Of a DNA stretch of 64,000 nucleotides, positions 23,578 to 34,235 are shown piece after piece (positions within the stretch are counted from its first letter, which is position 1; the number at the start of each line of letters is the position of its first letter). Below the pieces are notes generated by a model. It made no database searches. It saw only the letters and a program-made list of their open reading frames with translations, and was not told where the DNA came from. Both the position numbers and the translations under genes were made by a program. Source of the DNA: Uloborus plumipes (lineage: Eukaryota; Arthropoda; Arachnida; Araneae; Uloboridae); contig JAXGGA010001709.1 of NCBI GenBank assembly GCA_038373865.1, positions 1 through 64,000 of the forward strand, written 5' to 3'.

Positions 23578-23800
23578 CCCTACACTGCATGATTTTTTGT
23601 TCTTTGAAAAACATATATATGTTTTTTAGTGTAATAAGAAAACATAGGAACACAGTTTAAAAAAAAATAATTTTGAAGATAAATGGTTGTATTTGCTTTA
23701 AAGATACTTAATACTTGCTTTTTATGATTGAGTTGCCTTATGCATGGTCATAAGTAAAAAAAGTCCATGTAGCCAATTGGCAACGCTATGCAGTGTAGGG
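23578..23800. mobile_element. piggyBac-like MITE, 223 bp, CCCTACACTGCAT ends
   Basis: Flanked by TTAA at 23574-23577 and 23801-23804. The inverted ends are CCCTACACTGCATGATTTTT and ATGCAGTGTAGGG. A longer relative with the same ends is at 50763-52865. The interior near the right end (AATACTTGCTTTTTATGATT) is shared by both. Confidence 0.85.
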
Positions 23801-23869
23801 TTAATATTTTAAGTAAAGGCAAAACATGTTGAACAGTTATTATTTATGTATATAATGATTTGATACAAA

Positions 23870-24130
23870 TACAAATGCGACAACCAGCAGCAGGCTCTGG
23901 GCCCAACTGGGCTGGTCTTAGTCAAATTAAAGACCCCAATGAAGATCAATGGCCCTCTTAAAGCTATCTACTCCATTGCTCCTTACCGCCTCTTCCGGTA
24001 AACTGTTCCAAGTTCCCACTACCCTGCTAAAATAGTATTTTTTTCAAATTTCCAGATTAGCCTGAGATTTAAACAGATTAAAACAATGACCCATTGTCCT
24101 GCTTTCTGTGCAAAAATCTAACCCTGTAAC
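23870..24130 (-). mobile_element. 3' fragment of a CR1-like non-LTR retrotransposon
   Basis: Read on the minus strand, the translation contains SRVVGTWNSLPEEAVRSNGV followed by DSFKRAIDLHW. This is the characteristic C-terminal end of CR1/Jockey-like reverse transcriptase polyproteins (consensus ..RVV..WNSLP..VV....V.SFK..LD..W). It is followed by a short 3' region ending in a GCATTTGTATTTGTAT repeat. Only the last ~60 codons remain, with stops, so it is 5'-truncated and dead, as expected for aborted reverse transcription. Confidence 0.75.
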
Positions 24131-24722
24131 ATCATTCATTTGTTCGATTCACCCCGCTGATAGGGGTCAACGGAACACATGTTAAAATTTTTATTTTTTT
24201 CAATTTAACCTGTAATAGGTCTCACAAATATTAGTAATACTCATGGGGGAGCCTAAGAACAGAACAGAACTTTCAAATAAAAGTTTTTTTTTCTATACTA
24301 GTAAAACGTATGATTTGTCAAAATTCGAAAATAATGTCGAACTAATGAAACATTAAAATTAATTTTAAGAAAATGTATTTGAATGTAATTTGAAAAAAAA
24401 AAAAAAAAAACAGATTTAATACAAATTAAACTCCTTCATGTCGTTCACAAAAATGATTTTTCTCCTAAAACGAGCCGCTGTGGCTTGGTTTAAGTTTTTT
24501 TCATAACATATTCTGGGATGAACGCTGCCTTTTCTTCAGTTTCTTAAAACCTCTGGGTTTTGGATATCGTCCTAAAATATTTTCTCACACATTCATTGTT
24601 GTCTGTGTACTGGAATTTTGCTACATAGAGTCTGTATGACATTTCCCCCATGTATTTTAAGTAAAAAAAGTCTGCTGGAGCAAAAATCTTTTTAAATCTG
24701 GAATTTTCTGTCATTCGAAGGT

Positions 24723-25351
24723 CTATATTTGAAGTTAAAAATCAACGTAAATAAAGCACAAATAAGGTAGAAAGTACAGCAAATAGCTATTTCAAGGCTA
24801 CAATGGAGCCCCTTCCTCAGTGCAAGAAGCTCAGCAAACAACATGAAAGCTGTAAGAGAACTGAGCGCGAAGCACGTGTGCCCCGGTATTTATAACAAAT
24901 GGGCCAGTGCGCTTGAACTCACGACAAAAGCGGGAAAACACCGACCAATCAGCGATCAGCGAAACAGCCAGGAGAGCGAAGAAAAGGGGGGGGGGAAGAC
25001 AGCAAAGGAAAGTAGGGGGAAAAAAAAGCGCGGGAGAAAACACTAGAAAACACTTTTTCCCCCTACTTTCCTTTGCTGTCTTCCCCCCTTTTCTTCGCTC
25101 TCCTGGCTGTTTCGCTGATCGCTGATTGGTCGGTGTTTTCCCGCTTTTGTCGTGAGTTCAAGCGCACTGGCCCATTTATTACAAATACCGGGGCACACGT
25201 GCTTCGCGCTCAGTTCTCTTACAGCTTTCATGTTGTTTGCTGAGCTTCTTGCACTGAGGAAGGGGCTCCATTGTAGCCTTGAAATAGCTATTTGCTGTAC
25301 TTTCTACCTTATTTGTGCTTTATTTACGTTGATTTTTAACTTCAAATATAG
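24723..25351. mobile_element. 629 bp near-perfect GC-rich palindrome
   Basis: Arms of ~310 bp are inverted copies around position 25037 with only a handful of differences and almost no loop. The arms contain ACCGACCAATCAGCGATCAG, a poly-G/poly-purine run and ACTGAGCGCGAAGCACGTGT, all mirrored. The sequence is clearly GC-richer than its host. No frame looks coding; the mirrored frames simply reflect the palindrome. The near-identity of the arms implies a recent origin or ongoing homogenisation. Confidence 0.88.
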
Positions 25352-26056
25352 TTCAGCACAAAGCTTATTTGATCATTTTTCATTCGAAGGTCTAGTTGCT
25401 CGCAAGAAAGGGTAATTAATAATAAATCCTTTTACCTATCTTAACTAGAAGAATCGGGGTTAGCATCTTGATGTTCCAAAAAGTTTCCATTTAATAATTT
25501 TGAATTGGAACAACAGATCAAAGTGTTTCGGTTCACCATGCAAATCCTTACATTATGACATTACAAAGAATTTTTCATTTTTATGACAAAATTAAGAAAT
25601 CATGTCTATTCTAATGTGGTACTCTACTGCTCAGATATATGCATAATTAAAAAATACTATTCTTTGGTTTGAAATATAAAGAAGTCTGTACTTACGTACA
25701 AAGTTTGGCAGACAGTGAAAACTTGATGTTTTTTGCGTTGCGGTTGCAGCCTTGCCAAAAATACGCGACAGTATATTTATGAAGAATTTCTTTGTTTGTT
25801 GAGTTGTTCCGAATCACCCCGCTGTTCCGATACACCCTGTTTTACGGTATAAATTTAAATTTGAAGAAAATATATTACTTAAATTATTTTTTACTTTTAC
25901 CAGATTGATCTTGGTAAGTAAAAAAAAAACAAAACAAATAGGCTGAACGGTGCATAATTTGAGCTATTAACTTTTGATTACGAATATTTCCAAGCTTCAT
26001 GAAATTTCAATATTTCAATGTGCTTTCATAAAGTTCAATATACAATTCAGTCTTAC

Positions 26057-26187
26057 CTGTGAAAACGCGTAGCACCAATTTCGTCTTGATCTTCTTGCTT
26101 AGGTTGTCCAGAAGTAAATTTTTCTAGAAATGAATCTGGCCTGGGTTCTCGGGAAGATCTTTGGGAGGTGTGAAAAACCAAAGCATG
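26057..26187 (-). CDS. CngA: CNG channel alpha-type subunit, N-terminal cytosolic exon
   Basis: This short exon between the N-terminal exon at 28353 and the S1-S2 exon at 12094 is too small to stand out as an open frame. It was found from the splice signals: a pyrimidine-rich acceptor ending GTTTCATAG and a strong donor ACAG|GTAAGA. It is 131 bp. In phase 0 it reads HALVFHTSQRSSREPRPDSF, then LEKFTSGQPKQEDQDEIGAT and RFH plus two bases of an Arg codon. The phase 2 exit fits the phase of the next exon exactly. The sequence is hydrophilic, as expected for the cytosolic region before S1. Similarity to other channels here is weak, so the call rests on splice geometry and phase. Confidence 0.72.
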
Positions 26188-26454
26188 CTATGAAACGTAA
26201 ATGAGAATATCCTAAGACTTTTAGAAAACTTTGAGAAAGACTAGAAAGACTTTGAACAAAACAAAACAAAACCAAAAAAAAAAAAAAAAAGCATTAAGTT
26301 GTTTCGCTGTTAAGTCTGAAAAAATAAATAAACAAATCATAATTACTGTTGTTTTCTCTGTTTTTTTTTTGTTTTTTTTTTGAGCCAAAAATATAATTTT
26401 GTGTTTGAGTTTTTTCTAAAAACAGGTTTGAATTTCTCATTTGAAACAGCTACA

Positions 26455-26939
26455 CTGCCGTGCAAAGCACAGGTCGTATCGTCACTTTTTAGCAAAATTG
26501 AGTTATTGTCATCAGGTAGCTACATATAACTTATTTTATATAAATGCAAAGTTTTACGGTTATTTGAGAACGGGAAAATATTTTTTAAAGAATCATGAAA
26601 AATTACCTCCTGAATCAAATGAAGGACCAGGGAGAAAAAAGATGAAAGTCACTTTTGGTCAATTTTGAGATATTAGCGCTATCTAGGTGCTATGAAGGAG
26701 TAATATCATCTGATAGAACAACAAGGGGGGAAAAGATATGAATCAACCGAAATGTGCATGAAAACTCTAATAAATACAAAAGGAGTTACGAGAAATCAAA
26801 CTTTGTTCTTCGTTTTTCTCGAAATTTTTTCATCTTTTTTCCCCCTGGCCCTTCAAACACATGAAGGCGCAAAACTTTAAAGAGCAATATCTCAGTTTGA
26901 GATCGTTTGCAGATACCACTTTTGCGCTTAGCACGGCAG
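26455..26939. mobile_element. MITE with CTGCCGTGC ends, interrupted by another MITE
   Basis: Same family as 15751-15988: CTGCCGTGCAAAGCACAGGT at the left and TTTTGCGCTTAGCACGGCAG at the right, with TA flanks. The body is split by the 26621-26854 insertion. The shared text resumes after the insertion at CACATGAAGGCGCAAAACTT. Confidence 0.82.
26621..26854. mobile_element. MITE with GAAGGGCCAGGGG ends nested in another MITE
   Basis: The inverted ends are GAAGGACCAGGGAGAAAAAA and TTTTTTCCCCCTGGCCCTTC. The interior pairs partly with itself. It interrupts the 26455-26939 MITE between GAATCAAAT and CAAACACATG, positions joined in the intact copy at about 15900-15910. A solo copy in inverted orientation is at 27710-27943. 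Confidence 0.82.
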
Positions 26940-27289
26940 TATAGCAACCAGACAACGTCTTAGTCTAAGATCGGACTTAGGTTTATTTACCCTCATCGAG
27001 TTTCCTAATATGTCCTGCATAAAAATGTAGATACAAATATTACTAGCAAGATGGCATACGGCTATCGGAACAAAAGTGATCCAATATTGGGTTGTTGCGA
27101 TTTGAAGTTCCAGTAGAGAGAGAGAGAGAGAGAGTAAAACTGCAGTTCTTCTGCAGGTATCTTTAAATTTTGCAAGATTCTGCAGTTTTCCGCAGGTTTT
27201 CGAAAGTCAGTAGATCTAAATCCCTCGCAAATTACGTTTATCAACTTTTTTTTTTGTTGAACAACAACAAAATGCTATATGTTTTCTCT

Positions 27290-27535
27290 TTGGAGCTAAG
27301 TTGCCGGATGGTTCCTTTTCCAGGTTGACAGTCTGCCAACGTGGCGCATCCACCGGTCCTTGATCCTCCCATGCAGATCATGAAGGCACGGTACTAGCGG
27401 TATAGGGCGCCATCTGTTGAATTGTGGGTTACCAATATGTGGCGTACGGATGTGTGTCCACTGATGGAATTTGATCCAAGGACCTTCGTGATGGTAACCT
27501 AGTACTTTAATCACTGAACCAAAAGAGTTTTAAGG
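27290..27535 (-). repeat. tRNA-derived SINE-like repeat
   Basis: The minus strand begins with a tRNA-like head: an A-box-like TTGGTTCAGTGATTAAAG and, about 30 bases on, a B-box-like TTGGATCAAATTCC. A GC-richer body follows. It lies between two MITEs in the 2.2 kb intron between the two N-terminal channel exons. Confidence 0.5.
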
Positions 27536-27709
27536 CTTGGTGGAGAAGTTGTTTCATGAGCTCTCGGACGTGCACCACACACTTATCGCAGTTCGTCATT
27601 GCAAAAAGTATAATTTGAATTCGATATGTCAAATTTCAAATTAATTATTATTATTTATTTTCCTCTTTTCATTTCTGGTTTTTTTTTTTTTTAATTTATT
27701 TATTTATTT

Positions 27710-27943
27710 GAAGGGCCAGGGGAAAAAAGATGAAAGTGACCAAAAAGAGATTTTGAGAAAAACGAGGAACAAAGTTTGATTTCTCGTAGCTCCTTATGTA
27801 GTTTTTCGAGTTTTCATACACATTTCGTTCGCTTCTCATCTTTTTTCCCCTTGTTGATCTACCAGATGATACTAGTCCTTCATAGCCCCTAGATAGCGCT
27901 AATATCTCAAAATTGACTTTCCTCTTTTTCCCCCTGGCCCTTC
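27710..27943. mobile_element. MITE with GAAGGGCCAGGGG ends (solo copy)
   Basis: Ends GAAGGGCCAGGGGAAAAAAG and TTTTTCCCCCTGGCCCTTC are inverted. The interior corresponds to 26621-26854 read backwards. It is flanked by TTATTTATTT on the left and ATTTATTC on the right, suggesting an AT-rich target duplication of about 7-8 bp. Confidence 0.82.
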
Positions 27944-28352
27944 ATTTATTCTATGTTTGACTTTTTAATACCACGAGGTTGGAGTCATACAAGTCTTAAG
28001 GAGTTTTGGGAAAGACATATTCATTTAATATTAACGAAGCCGTAAACGGTTGAAAAGAAGCCAAGAAGTACAAAAAGATGAAGCACTTTTGGACCCCTGC
28101 TTTAACAAATCTATTTGGTAACATTTAAATGCTCCGTCAAAATGTTTGGAAATTCAAGTGATATCAATACTTAGTATCCTGGTAGAACAATATTTTTGAG
28201 CTTAATGAAATGATATATATACTTCGCATTGGTAAATTCAATAAGTTCCATTTGGGCGTTGAAAGTATATCAAAGCAAAAAAAGTTTAAAGCAAAAGAAA
28301 ACTGCAAAATAGAATGCATTAGCGATATATTTTAAAAATTAAGCTAATTTAC

Positions 28353-28591
28353 CCTCACTCTATTGATGATTGCTCCAAACTTTGTTCTCTGCGGCGAGTC
28401 TGGATCTGATACCTGTTGCTCGATCCTTACAATTTCAGAACAGAGGCTGTGGCTGCGGCTTGATATTGGGGAAGGTGGGAGCCCTTTTTCTAAGGTCTCC
28501 ATTTTGCTCAAAAGGAAGGATTCAGGTCCTGAGGACGGACCAGCTGTTCTTTTAGGGATGTCTCCCTTGCGCTGTCTTCTGAAGGGCATGG
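28353..28591 (-). CDS. CngA: CNG channel alpha-type subunit, probable first coding exon
   Basis: An open frame begins with ATG at 28589 (context CAGCC-ATG), reads MPFRRQRKGDIPKRTAGPSS and a Ser/Pro-rich segment, and ends TKFGAIINRVR at a GTAAAT donor in phase 0. The next exon (26187) accepts phase 0, so the four exons form one chain. An in-frame stop lies 21 bases upstream of the ATG, so this ATG is the most upstream one available unless a CAG acceptor at 28592 makes the exon internal. The predicted peptide is basic and hydrophilic, typical of the variable cytosolic N-terminus of these channels. Assignment rests on position, strand and phase rather than on a conserved motif. Confidence 0.6.
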
Positions 28592-28862
28592 CTGAGGCAT
28601 ATAGATATCACCGGAAAATCATGTTGATCTACAACCGGAAAAAAAGTGCTATGCAATTTTAAAAAATCAATGTAGCTTGCAACAAAATGACACTGTTAGT
28701 TTAAAATATGTGATGCAACAATTTTTACGACATAGAATAGAGGAAGGGCTAATGTTGGCTAAAGTGTATTTTTACGAGACTTCCAGTCAAATAAATAAAC
28801 AAATAAACAACTAAATAAATCCATTATATATCCCTTTAATACATATTACATTTAAAAGGATT

Positions 28863-28911
<49 letters not shown>

Positions 28912-28912
28912 A

Positions 28913-29439
28913 CAATAGCCCCTCGTTATATCGCTCATTCGGATATATCGCTCTTTTCTTTTGTCTCCCCCTCCCCCCCCCCTCCAAAAAAACCTTTTAG
29001 TTCGAAACCATTTTTGAGAAAATATGTAAGGTGCTCAGAAAAGGTCTCTTTTTCATTCAATTTTGTCATCAATGAACAAAACGAAGGTTCTTCTATTTTT
29101 TTGAATTCGCTGAAAAGAAGCAGCAAATTCCTGTCAACCAAACTTGCATACTGCAGAGACAGTTTGGAAACTACTGGACACTTTCTTTTGTATTGATACA
29201 GTGAGTAAAAAGCATCTATTAGTAATGTGTAGTAGTAATCTGTAAAAGTTATATTTTTCTGTTACTTTTGACTGAAAAAAAAGCTAATGTTCGAATAAAT
29301 GAATTTTTATGTATGTGCACGTATAATTTACTTGCATGCTGGATAGAAAACTATTTTTAATGACTTCGGTTATATCGCTCTTTCGGATATATCGCGCTTT
29401 TTTCTTGTCCCCCGCAAAGCGCGATATAACGTGGGGTTA

Positions 29440-29442
<3 letters not shown>
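28913..29442. mobile_element. pogo/Tigger-like TIR element inside a TA repeat
   Basis: The left end CAATAGCCCCTCGTTATATC and the inverted right end GATATAACGTGGGGTTACTG match the CAGTA.CCC(T)CGTTATATCGC type seen in pogo/Tigger elements, with a second inner TATATCGC block at each end. It is flanked by TA and embedded between two long (TA)n tracts (28866-28907 and 29443-29487). These look like one microsatellite split by the insertion. No transposase frame. Confidence 0.7.
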
Positions 29443-29494
<52 letters not shown>

Positions 29495-29819
29495 TCACGT
29501 AAATACTATTTCTGAAAATCTTCAAAATTTAAGCTGTGTTTCACAGAAGCATTTTTTTTTCTTTTCAATGAGGCTGCGTGAGCGGCTTTCGCCTTTTGCA
29601 GACCTAGTGCGATGGCATCCAGCCTTTCATGTGCCACCATTAAGGCGCTGATGCAATAGTACGAATAATTTTGATGCTCAGTTTCCATCAGATAGAAGCA
29701 CCTGGACTCTCTTAGATGCAAAACTGAACTAGGAATTTAATTTTTACGAAGAATTTATATGCCAAGCGAATAATACCCAAGGGTTCTTTTATATGCTGCA
29801 TAATCATACGACATTGGCT

Positions 29820-29930
29820 CTGAGAATTTTTCAGGATCTAGGAAGGCCGCCGGAGTTCATAGCCCGGGTCTAAGGCGTAAAAGGCCAACTCTTTACCAAC
29901 ATGGCACCAGCTGACTCTTTTATATAGAGA
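29820..29930 (-). repeat. Possible tRNA-derived SINE fragment
   Basis: The minus strand contains GTTGGTAAAGAGTTGGCC (A-box-like), then CCCGGGCTATGAACTCC (weak B box) about 35 bases later. The block is GC-richer than its surroundings. The B box departs from consensus at several positions, so confidence is low. Confidence 0.35.
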
Positions 29931-30040
29931 GTTCATGTTCTTCATAAAATTCAGACAACGAAACAAGAGTCTAAGTATATTTGGAGTCTTCGTAAACTGT
30001 TAGTGCAGCAAATCATGCTTTTTATTAAAATAGAATTAAA

Positions 30041-30280
30041 GGGGCAAGTGGATAAAGGTGGTATGTGACAATTTTTAAATTTTTAGAAAAAGCTTTAAAA
30101 AAAAGTTGTAATTTTCATTTTGTAATGGATTTTACTCAACGAGTGAAATGGGGTCATATTCTTAGTTACCAACCATTTTTGCAACAAAGGTGATATGATA
30201 CTGATGGACTTATCAACCTTCATCTATGGTAAAAAGTAAGTTTCAAAAATTGTCAAATATCACCTTTATCCACTTGCCCC
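30041..30280. mobile_element. 240 bp MITE with GGGGCAAGTGGATAAAGGTG ends
   Basis: Perfect 20 bp inverted ends, extended imperfectly by about 15 bp of TTGTCA/AAATTT sequence, enclose a non-coding AT-rich interior. AT-rich flanks (AATTAAA on the left, TTCAATT on the right) hide any target duplication. Confidence 0.72.
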
Positions 30281-31008
30281 TTCAATTGCCTTGATATTTA
30301 TGCGCTTTTAACGATTGTGAAGTGACTCATTATTTTCAGATTAATTGAGAGTCTCTAAAAATGTTTTCTTTTGACTTCTTTAAAATGATTGATGTTTTAC
30401 GTTTTAAACTTTCATGGTCGGTTTATTTTATTTTTCATTTAATCAACTCAAGGATTTCTAGCGAAGTAATTCAGCAAGCTTTAATTTCGAGACATTAACA
30501 AAAAAGTTTCATCTCACATTTTATAAACATAAAAGAAATGTTTAGTATTTTGTCTCTTATAGCACAGCATTCCTCATACGACCTAATCCATATTACATAA
30601 CCGTTTTTCTTAACTTTTATGTCATTGATGAATTATGGAGTACATGTTGTTGATGAAACCTTTCCGTGTATTTTTTTCCAGAAAAAATAAGAATAAATTT
30701 ACTTTTAAACTTCCAAGAACGTTTTGAAAACATAAAATTAAATGATAATGAAAATAATTCAGCTAATTTCAGGAGTATTGTTCAAGTATTTTAAATTCTA
30801 TATTTTATATTTTAAGCTATTATTACATAAAAATAATACATAAGGCGTTTACTATCAACGGATATATATATACTAGCTGCCAGGGCAGCTAGATTAGCTT
30901 CCTGTGGCATGTTGATACATAACGTGCCCCCCCCCCTCTAACTTTTACCTCATTCTGATGTTATATTATTTGTTATAATTTAATGTTCATAAGATTTCAA
31001 GACATACC

Positions 31009-31680
31009 ACACACGTGACCCGGCGTTGCACGGGCACTTCGTGCCTTGAAAATAGTGAGGAAAATTTCAAGAAACTACTCCCCGCCAAGGCGGCTCGCTA
31101 ACAGGCGCTTTACGCCTTCACTTTTTTCCTGCATCAAAAAAAAAAAAAAAAAAAAATCATTCGAATTATTGAGATGCTTCGCGTCTTCAAAATGGTGAGG
31201 AAAGTTACAGCAAGTTCTTCTCGCTCAAGGGAAAGAAGCTGACACATATACTCAGTTTTTAATATAAGGTAGATGGCTTTTCAACAAATGAATGTTTCAA
31301 AATATTACAAGTAGCTAGCGATAAAAATACTTTGTAAGTGGCCCGCTTATGAGTTTCGTGTTTGATTTAGTTCAGCCTTTATTCAAAATTCTCATTATCA
31401 TTGTTATCACTGTTTCTTAGCAACCAACAATGGATTTCATATTTAATCATTTATTAGGCTTAATCGCTTTAAATTTGACAACTTATTAATTGATATCTTC
31501 GCTCATTAAAATCGTGTAATTATATAAATTGAAACTAATGAAGCCTGAAAAATTACCTATCTATCGGTACCTGGTTCGCCTTTCAGTTCATTGGCGTTCA
31601 GGAGAAAGAAGCGTGACATAGATAGTTAGAAAGAAAGATAGAAAGAAAGATAGATACTCGGTTTTTAATATAAGTATATA
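31009..31680 (+). repeat. Dispersed repeat with GACCCGGCGTTGCACGGGC head
   Basis: The head is shared with 47852-49010, including the block CGCCAAGGCGGCTCGCTAAC and TTTCCTGCATCA. The tail is a GATAGAAAGAAAGATAG run followed by TATA repeats. An additional ACTAGC head fragment lies just upstream at 30872. Non-coding. Confidence 0.55.
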
Positions 31681-31984
31681 TATACATATATGTGTGTTTG
31701 TGTATGTGTGTGTGTGTGTGTGTAAAGAGTGTTAAAATGAAAGCATTTGAAAAGCAGAACAAAATTTAAAATCAGTTGAAACTCGTTAAAATGAACTCTA
31801 AGGGATTTTTAAAATCAATCGGTCAAAACCGTAGCTCGTCATAACAAGTAGTTTTTCGGTATTAATAATTGTGACATCAAACATTTTTTAAAGAATATGT
31901 TAATGAAAAATAGCGCAACATGTGAAAAAGAGCGGGGTTCATATGTTACGAGCAGTTATATGTTTTTGAGCGGTTTAAGCAGTA

Positions 31985-32260
31985 AAAGCCCAGTGGCATA
32001 GTGCACTTTGTGCTTTAGCGCAGAAGATCCGGGTTTGATTCCCAGTTTGAACACGACAGACTCCACCTTTCATTCTTTTATTAGGTCGATAAAAAGAGTA
32101 CCTAGCGTGCTTGGAAACTAAACACCGGGGGTTTCGCGTTTGCCTGATTACCGAACCGGAGCATCTGTTTTAGCACCCCAGAGCTCTTCGTCACAAAAAC
32201 TGAGATGGGTACAGTGGGCCTTAACCCCCATGGGCTGCTGTGTGAGCGAGTGAGGAAGTG
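31985..32260 (+). repeat. tRNA-derived SINE
   Basis: On the plus strand, AAAAGCCCAGTGGCATAGTG carries an A-box-like segment, and GATCCGGGTTTGATTCCCAG a good B box about 45 bases downstream. A unique body follows, ending near the GTGAGCGAGTGAGGAAGTGT string. This is the best-formed SINE head in the window. Confidence 0.6.
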
Positions 32261-32359
32261 TGTATGCTGTTTAAGCAGTAGTTTTTGGTTTTAGAGCAGT
32301 AGGAGAAAAGTGGAGTAAAATGATTGCAGAGTTAGTCTTAACTATTTACTCATTCAAAG

Positions 32360-33458
32360 TAGAGCTGAAACGGAACTTCGGCCCGGCCGAAGCATAAGGT
32401 GTGATTCGGCCGATTCCGTCAAAACAATTTATGTTGCAAATTTTCATTTTACAAGTATAATTACGTAAAGTATTGCCTTTTAAGCTGATTACACCATGCA
32501 ATAAAACATATAATAAAATCATATCAAACTGATTGTGTGTATCCCTTGGTACCAGAATATTGTCCAATAATTAACAGTATATTCTATTTAACTGGAAAGT
32601 TCTTATGAAATAAGATATATATAAGTTAAATAAAATACATTTAGGTAAAAATTATATGAATAGCTTTAGTTGCTTTAAAATGAAGATAGTAAAACGAGGC
32701 TTTCTTTAAACATTTCTAGTGTAACTTAAAAAGGTAGTATATACCAGGTCAGGAAGTTTTTTTAAAGTTTTCTTTTATTTAATAGAGTTATACACATAAA
32801 ATTTCAGTTTTTGTTAAATTTATGATTATAATGAAAATATTTAACTTATTTTGTAGCTATTGATCAAGATTATTAACAATAGTACATTGTTATAAAATAT
32901 ACTGAGAATTAACAAAAAGTAATTTGAAGTTGAATTTTTATTTGTTTTTTATCTAGAAAAATACAAGGCAAGAGAATGCATGTACATAACTCTAAGAAAT
33001 TCAACTAATCTTCAAAAATTTTAAATTAAGAATATTTCAGTACATATTTACAATATTAAGATATAATGAAAATAGCAGTTAATCTCTAGTTAAATTATTC
33101 TGTGATTTAATATTTGATCATATCAGTTGTTTTCATTACAAACGTCAACTTAACTCTTGAACATGCTTTTCATATATATTCCAAGTAATACTTCAAAATA
33201 CTTGTTTACAATAAAAAATAGAAATGTCTTCTTTTCTGGTATTATCAGAATAAAACAAAAAAATAAATACTTTAAATAGAGAAATTAATTTAAAATGAAG
33301 ACAGTGAGCAAAAAAGCGTGTGTAACACTAAGAATATTAAAACATATGGAGTTCAGTATCATAGTGTATGCTTTTATTATGCATTCAATGCTAAAACTTT
33401 AATATATGCATATGAAGTAGCCGAAGATTCGGCCAAACTGCGTTCCGCTCCCTCTCTA
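32360..33458. mobile_element. hAT-type non-autonomous element, 8 bp target duplication
   Basis: Flanking 8-mers are ATTCAAAG (32352-32359) and ATTCAAAC (33459-33466), seven of eight identical. The termini TAGAGCTGAAACGGAA and TAGAGAGGGAGCGGAA are inverted, followed at each end by TTCGGCC-like blocks. The 1.1 kb interior is AT-rich and lacks a transposase. Confidence 0.65.
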
Positions 33459-34149
33459 ATTCAAACAATGCTAACAATTTTAGATCCCCCCCACCTCTCT
33501 TTTTCTTTTTGTGAAAAACAATTTGGATTTTCTTTGTTGGAGTTTATTTGCGGGTAAAAAAAAGAAAAAAAAACATGACAGGAAATTTTAAGACATCTTG
33601 AACTGCTTTGAAGGCTTTCTGTGGTTGATGGGCTAATCTTTCATTGGATACAACCAATCCGATTTCTACCAGTTTCTGAAGTAGAAAAACAAATTATAGT
33701 AAAGGTGCTGCGAAGCACTTTCAAAAGGACGATACATGTTTCTTGAATTAAATTGAAATTATAATTTTATTCGTAAAAATATTCAACAATGCGTGTGCTA
33801 CCTGTTTTTCAATTGATCTTATTGATTTTTAAAAATTATTTCCTTTCCTCAATTTGTGTTCATTTTTTACGACATTATGGGATGAAATGATCATTTAAGC
33901 AAGCCTAAAAAGGATCAATACTAATACAATCATTTGTTCTGTTGTTGTTTCTGAAACCACTTGGGCACCCGAGTCCGAGTAGACTCATCGATTTAAGGCG
34001 AAATATGTACGGCTTCCGTTTTTACGAGCACCATTAAGAAGGAAGTCCGATTTAGCTCAACACAAATGCCATAAGACCTATTTATAGGGTACAGGTAGCC
34101 ATTCACAACATAGTCGTTCACACAGAAGAAGCACAAGGACAGGAGAGAG

Positions 34150-34235
34150 TGAAAGTACATCCATGCCTGATCCGGGATTCGAATCCGGGGCCACCGCATC
34201 ATGGTCAGACTCCTCTGACCTCTAGACAAGGTGGC
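34150..34235 (-). repeat. tRNA-like segment with strong B box
   Basis: The minus strand reads TTGTCTAGAGGTCAGAGGAG (A-box-like), a plausible anticodon stem-loop around ACCATGATGCGGT, and GGATTCGAATCCCGG as an almost consensus B box. The T stem contains an extra C and the acceptor stem does not close, so this is a SINE head or tRNA pseudogene. Confidence 0.5.

Larger units (their letters stand above)
23462..25847. mobile_element. 2.4 kb TA-flanked TIR element with CCGTAGAACGGGGTG ends
   Basis: The left end CCGTAGAACGGGGTGAATCG and the inverted right end CACCCTGTTTTACGG are each flanked by TA. Further subterminal copies of TCACCCCGCTG lie at about 24150 and 25813. It hosts three other repeats: a piggyBac-like MITE (23578-23800), a LINE fragment (23870-24130) and a GC-rich palindrome (24723-25351). 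No transposase is visible. TA target and end sequence suggest the Tc1/mariner-pogo group. Confidence 0.65.

Noticed and set aside
24831..25231. Several mirrored 60-90 codon frames
   Set aside because: They are the same peptide read from both arms of a palindrome; nothing suggests selection on protein sequence.
29506..29721. 71-codon minus-strand frame (MVAHERLDAIALGLQKAKAA...)
   Set aside because: It looks mildly protein-like, but there is no recognised domain, no convincing splice signal at both ends and no frame match to the channel exons.
34150..34235. Functional tRNA gene
   Set aside because: Strong B box, but the acceptor stem does not close and the T stem has an extra base; kept as tRNA-like repeat.
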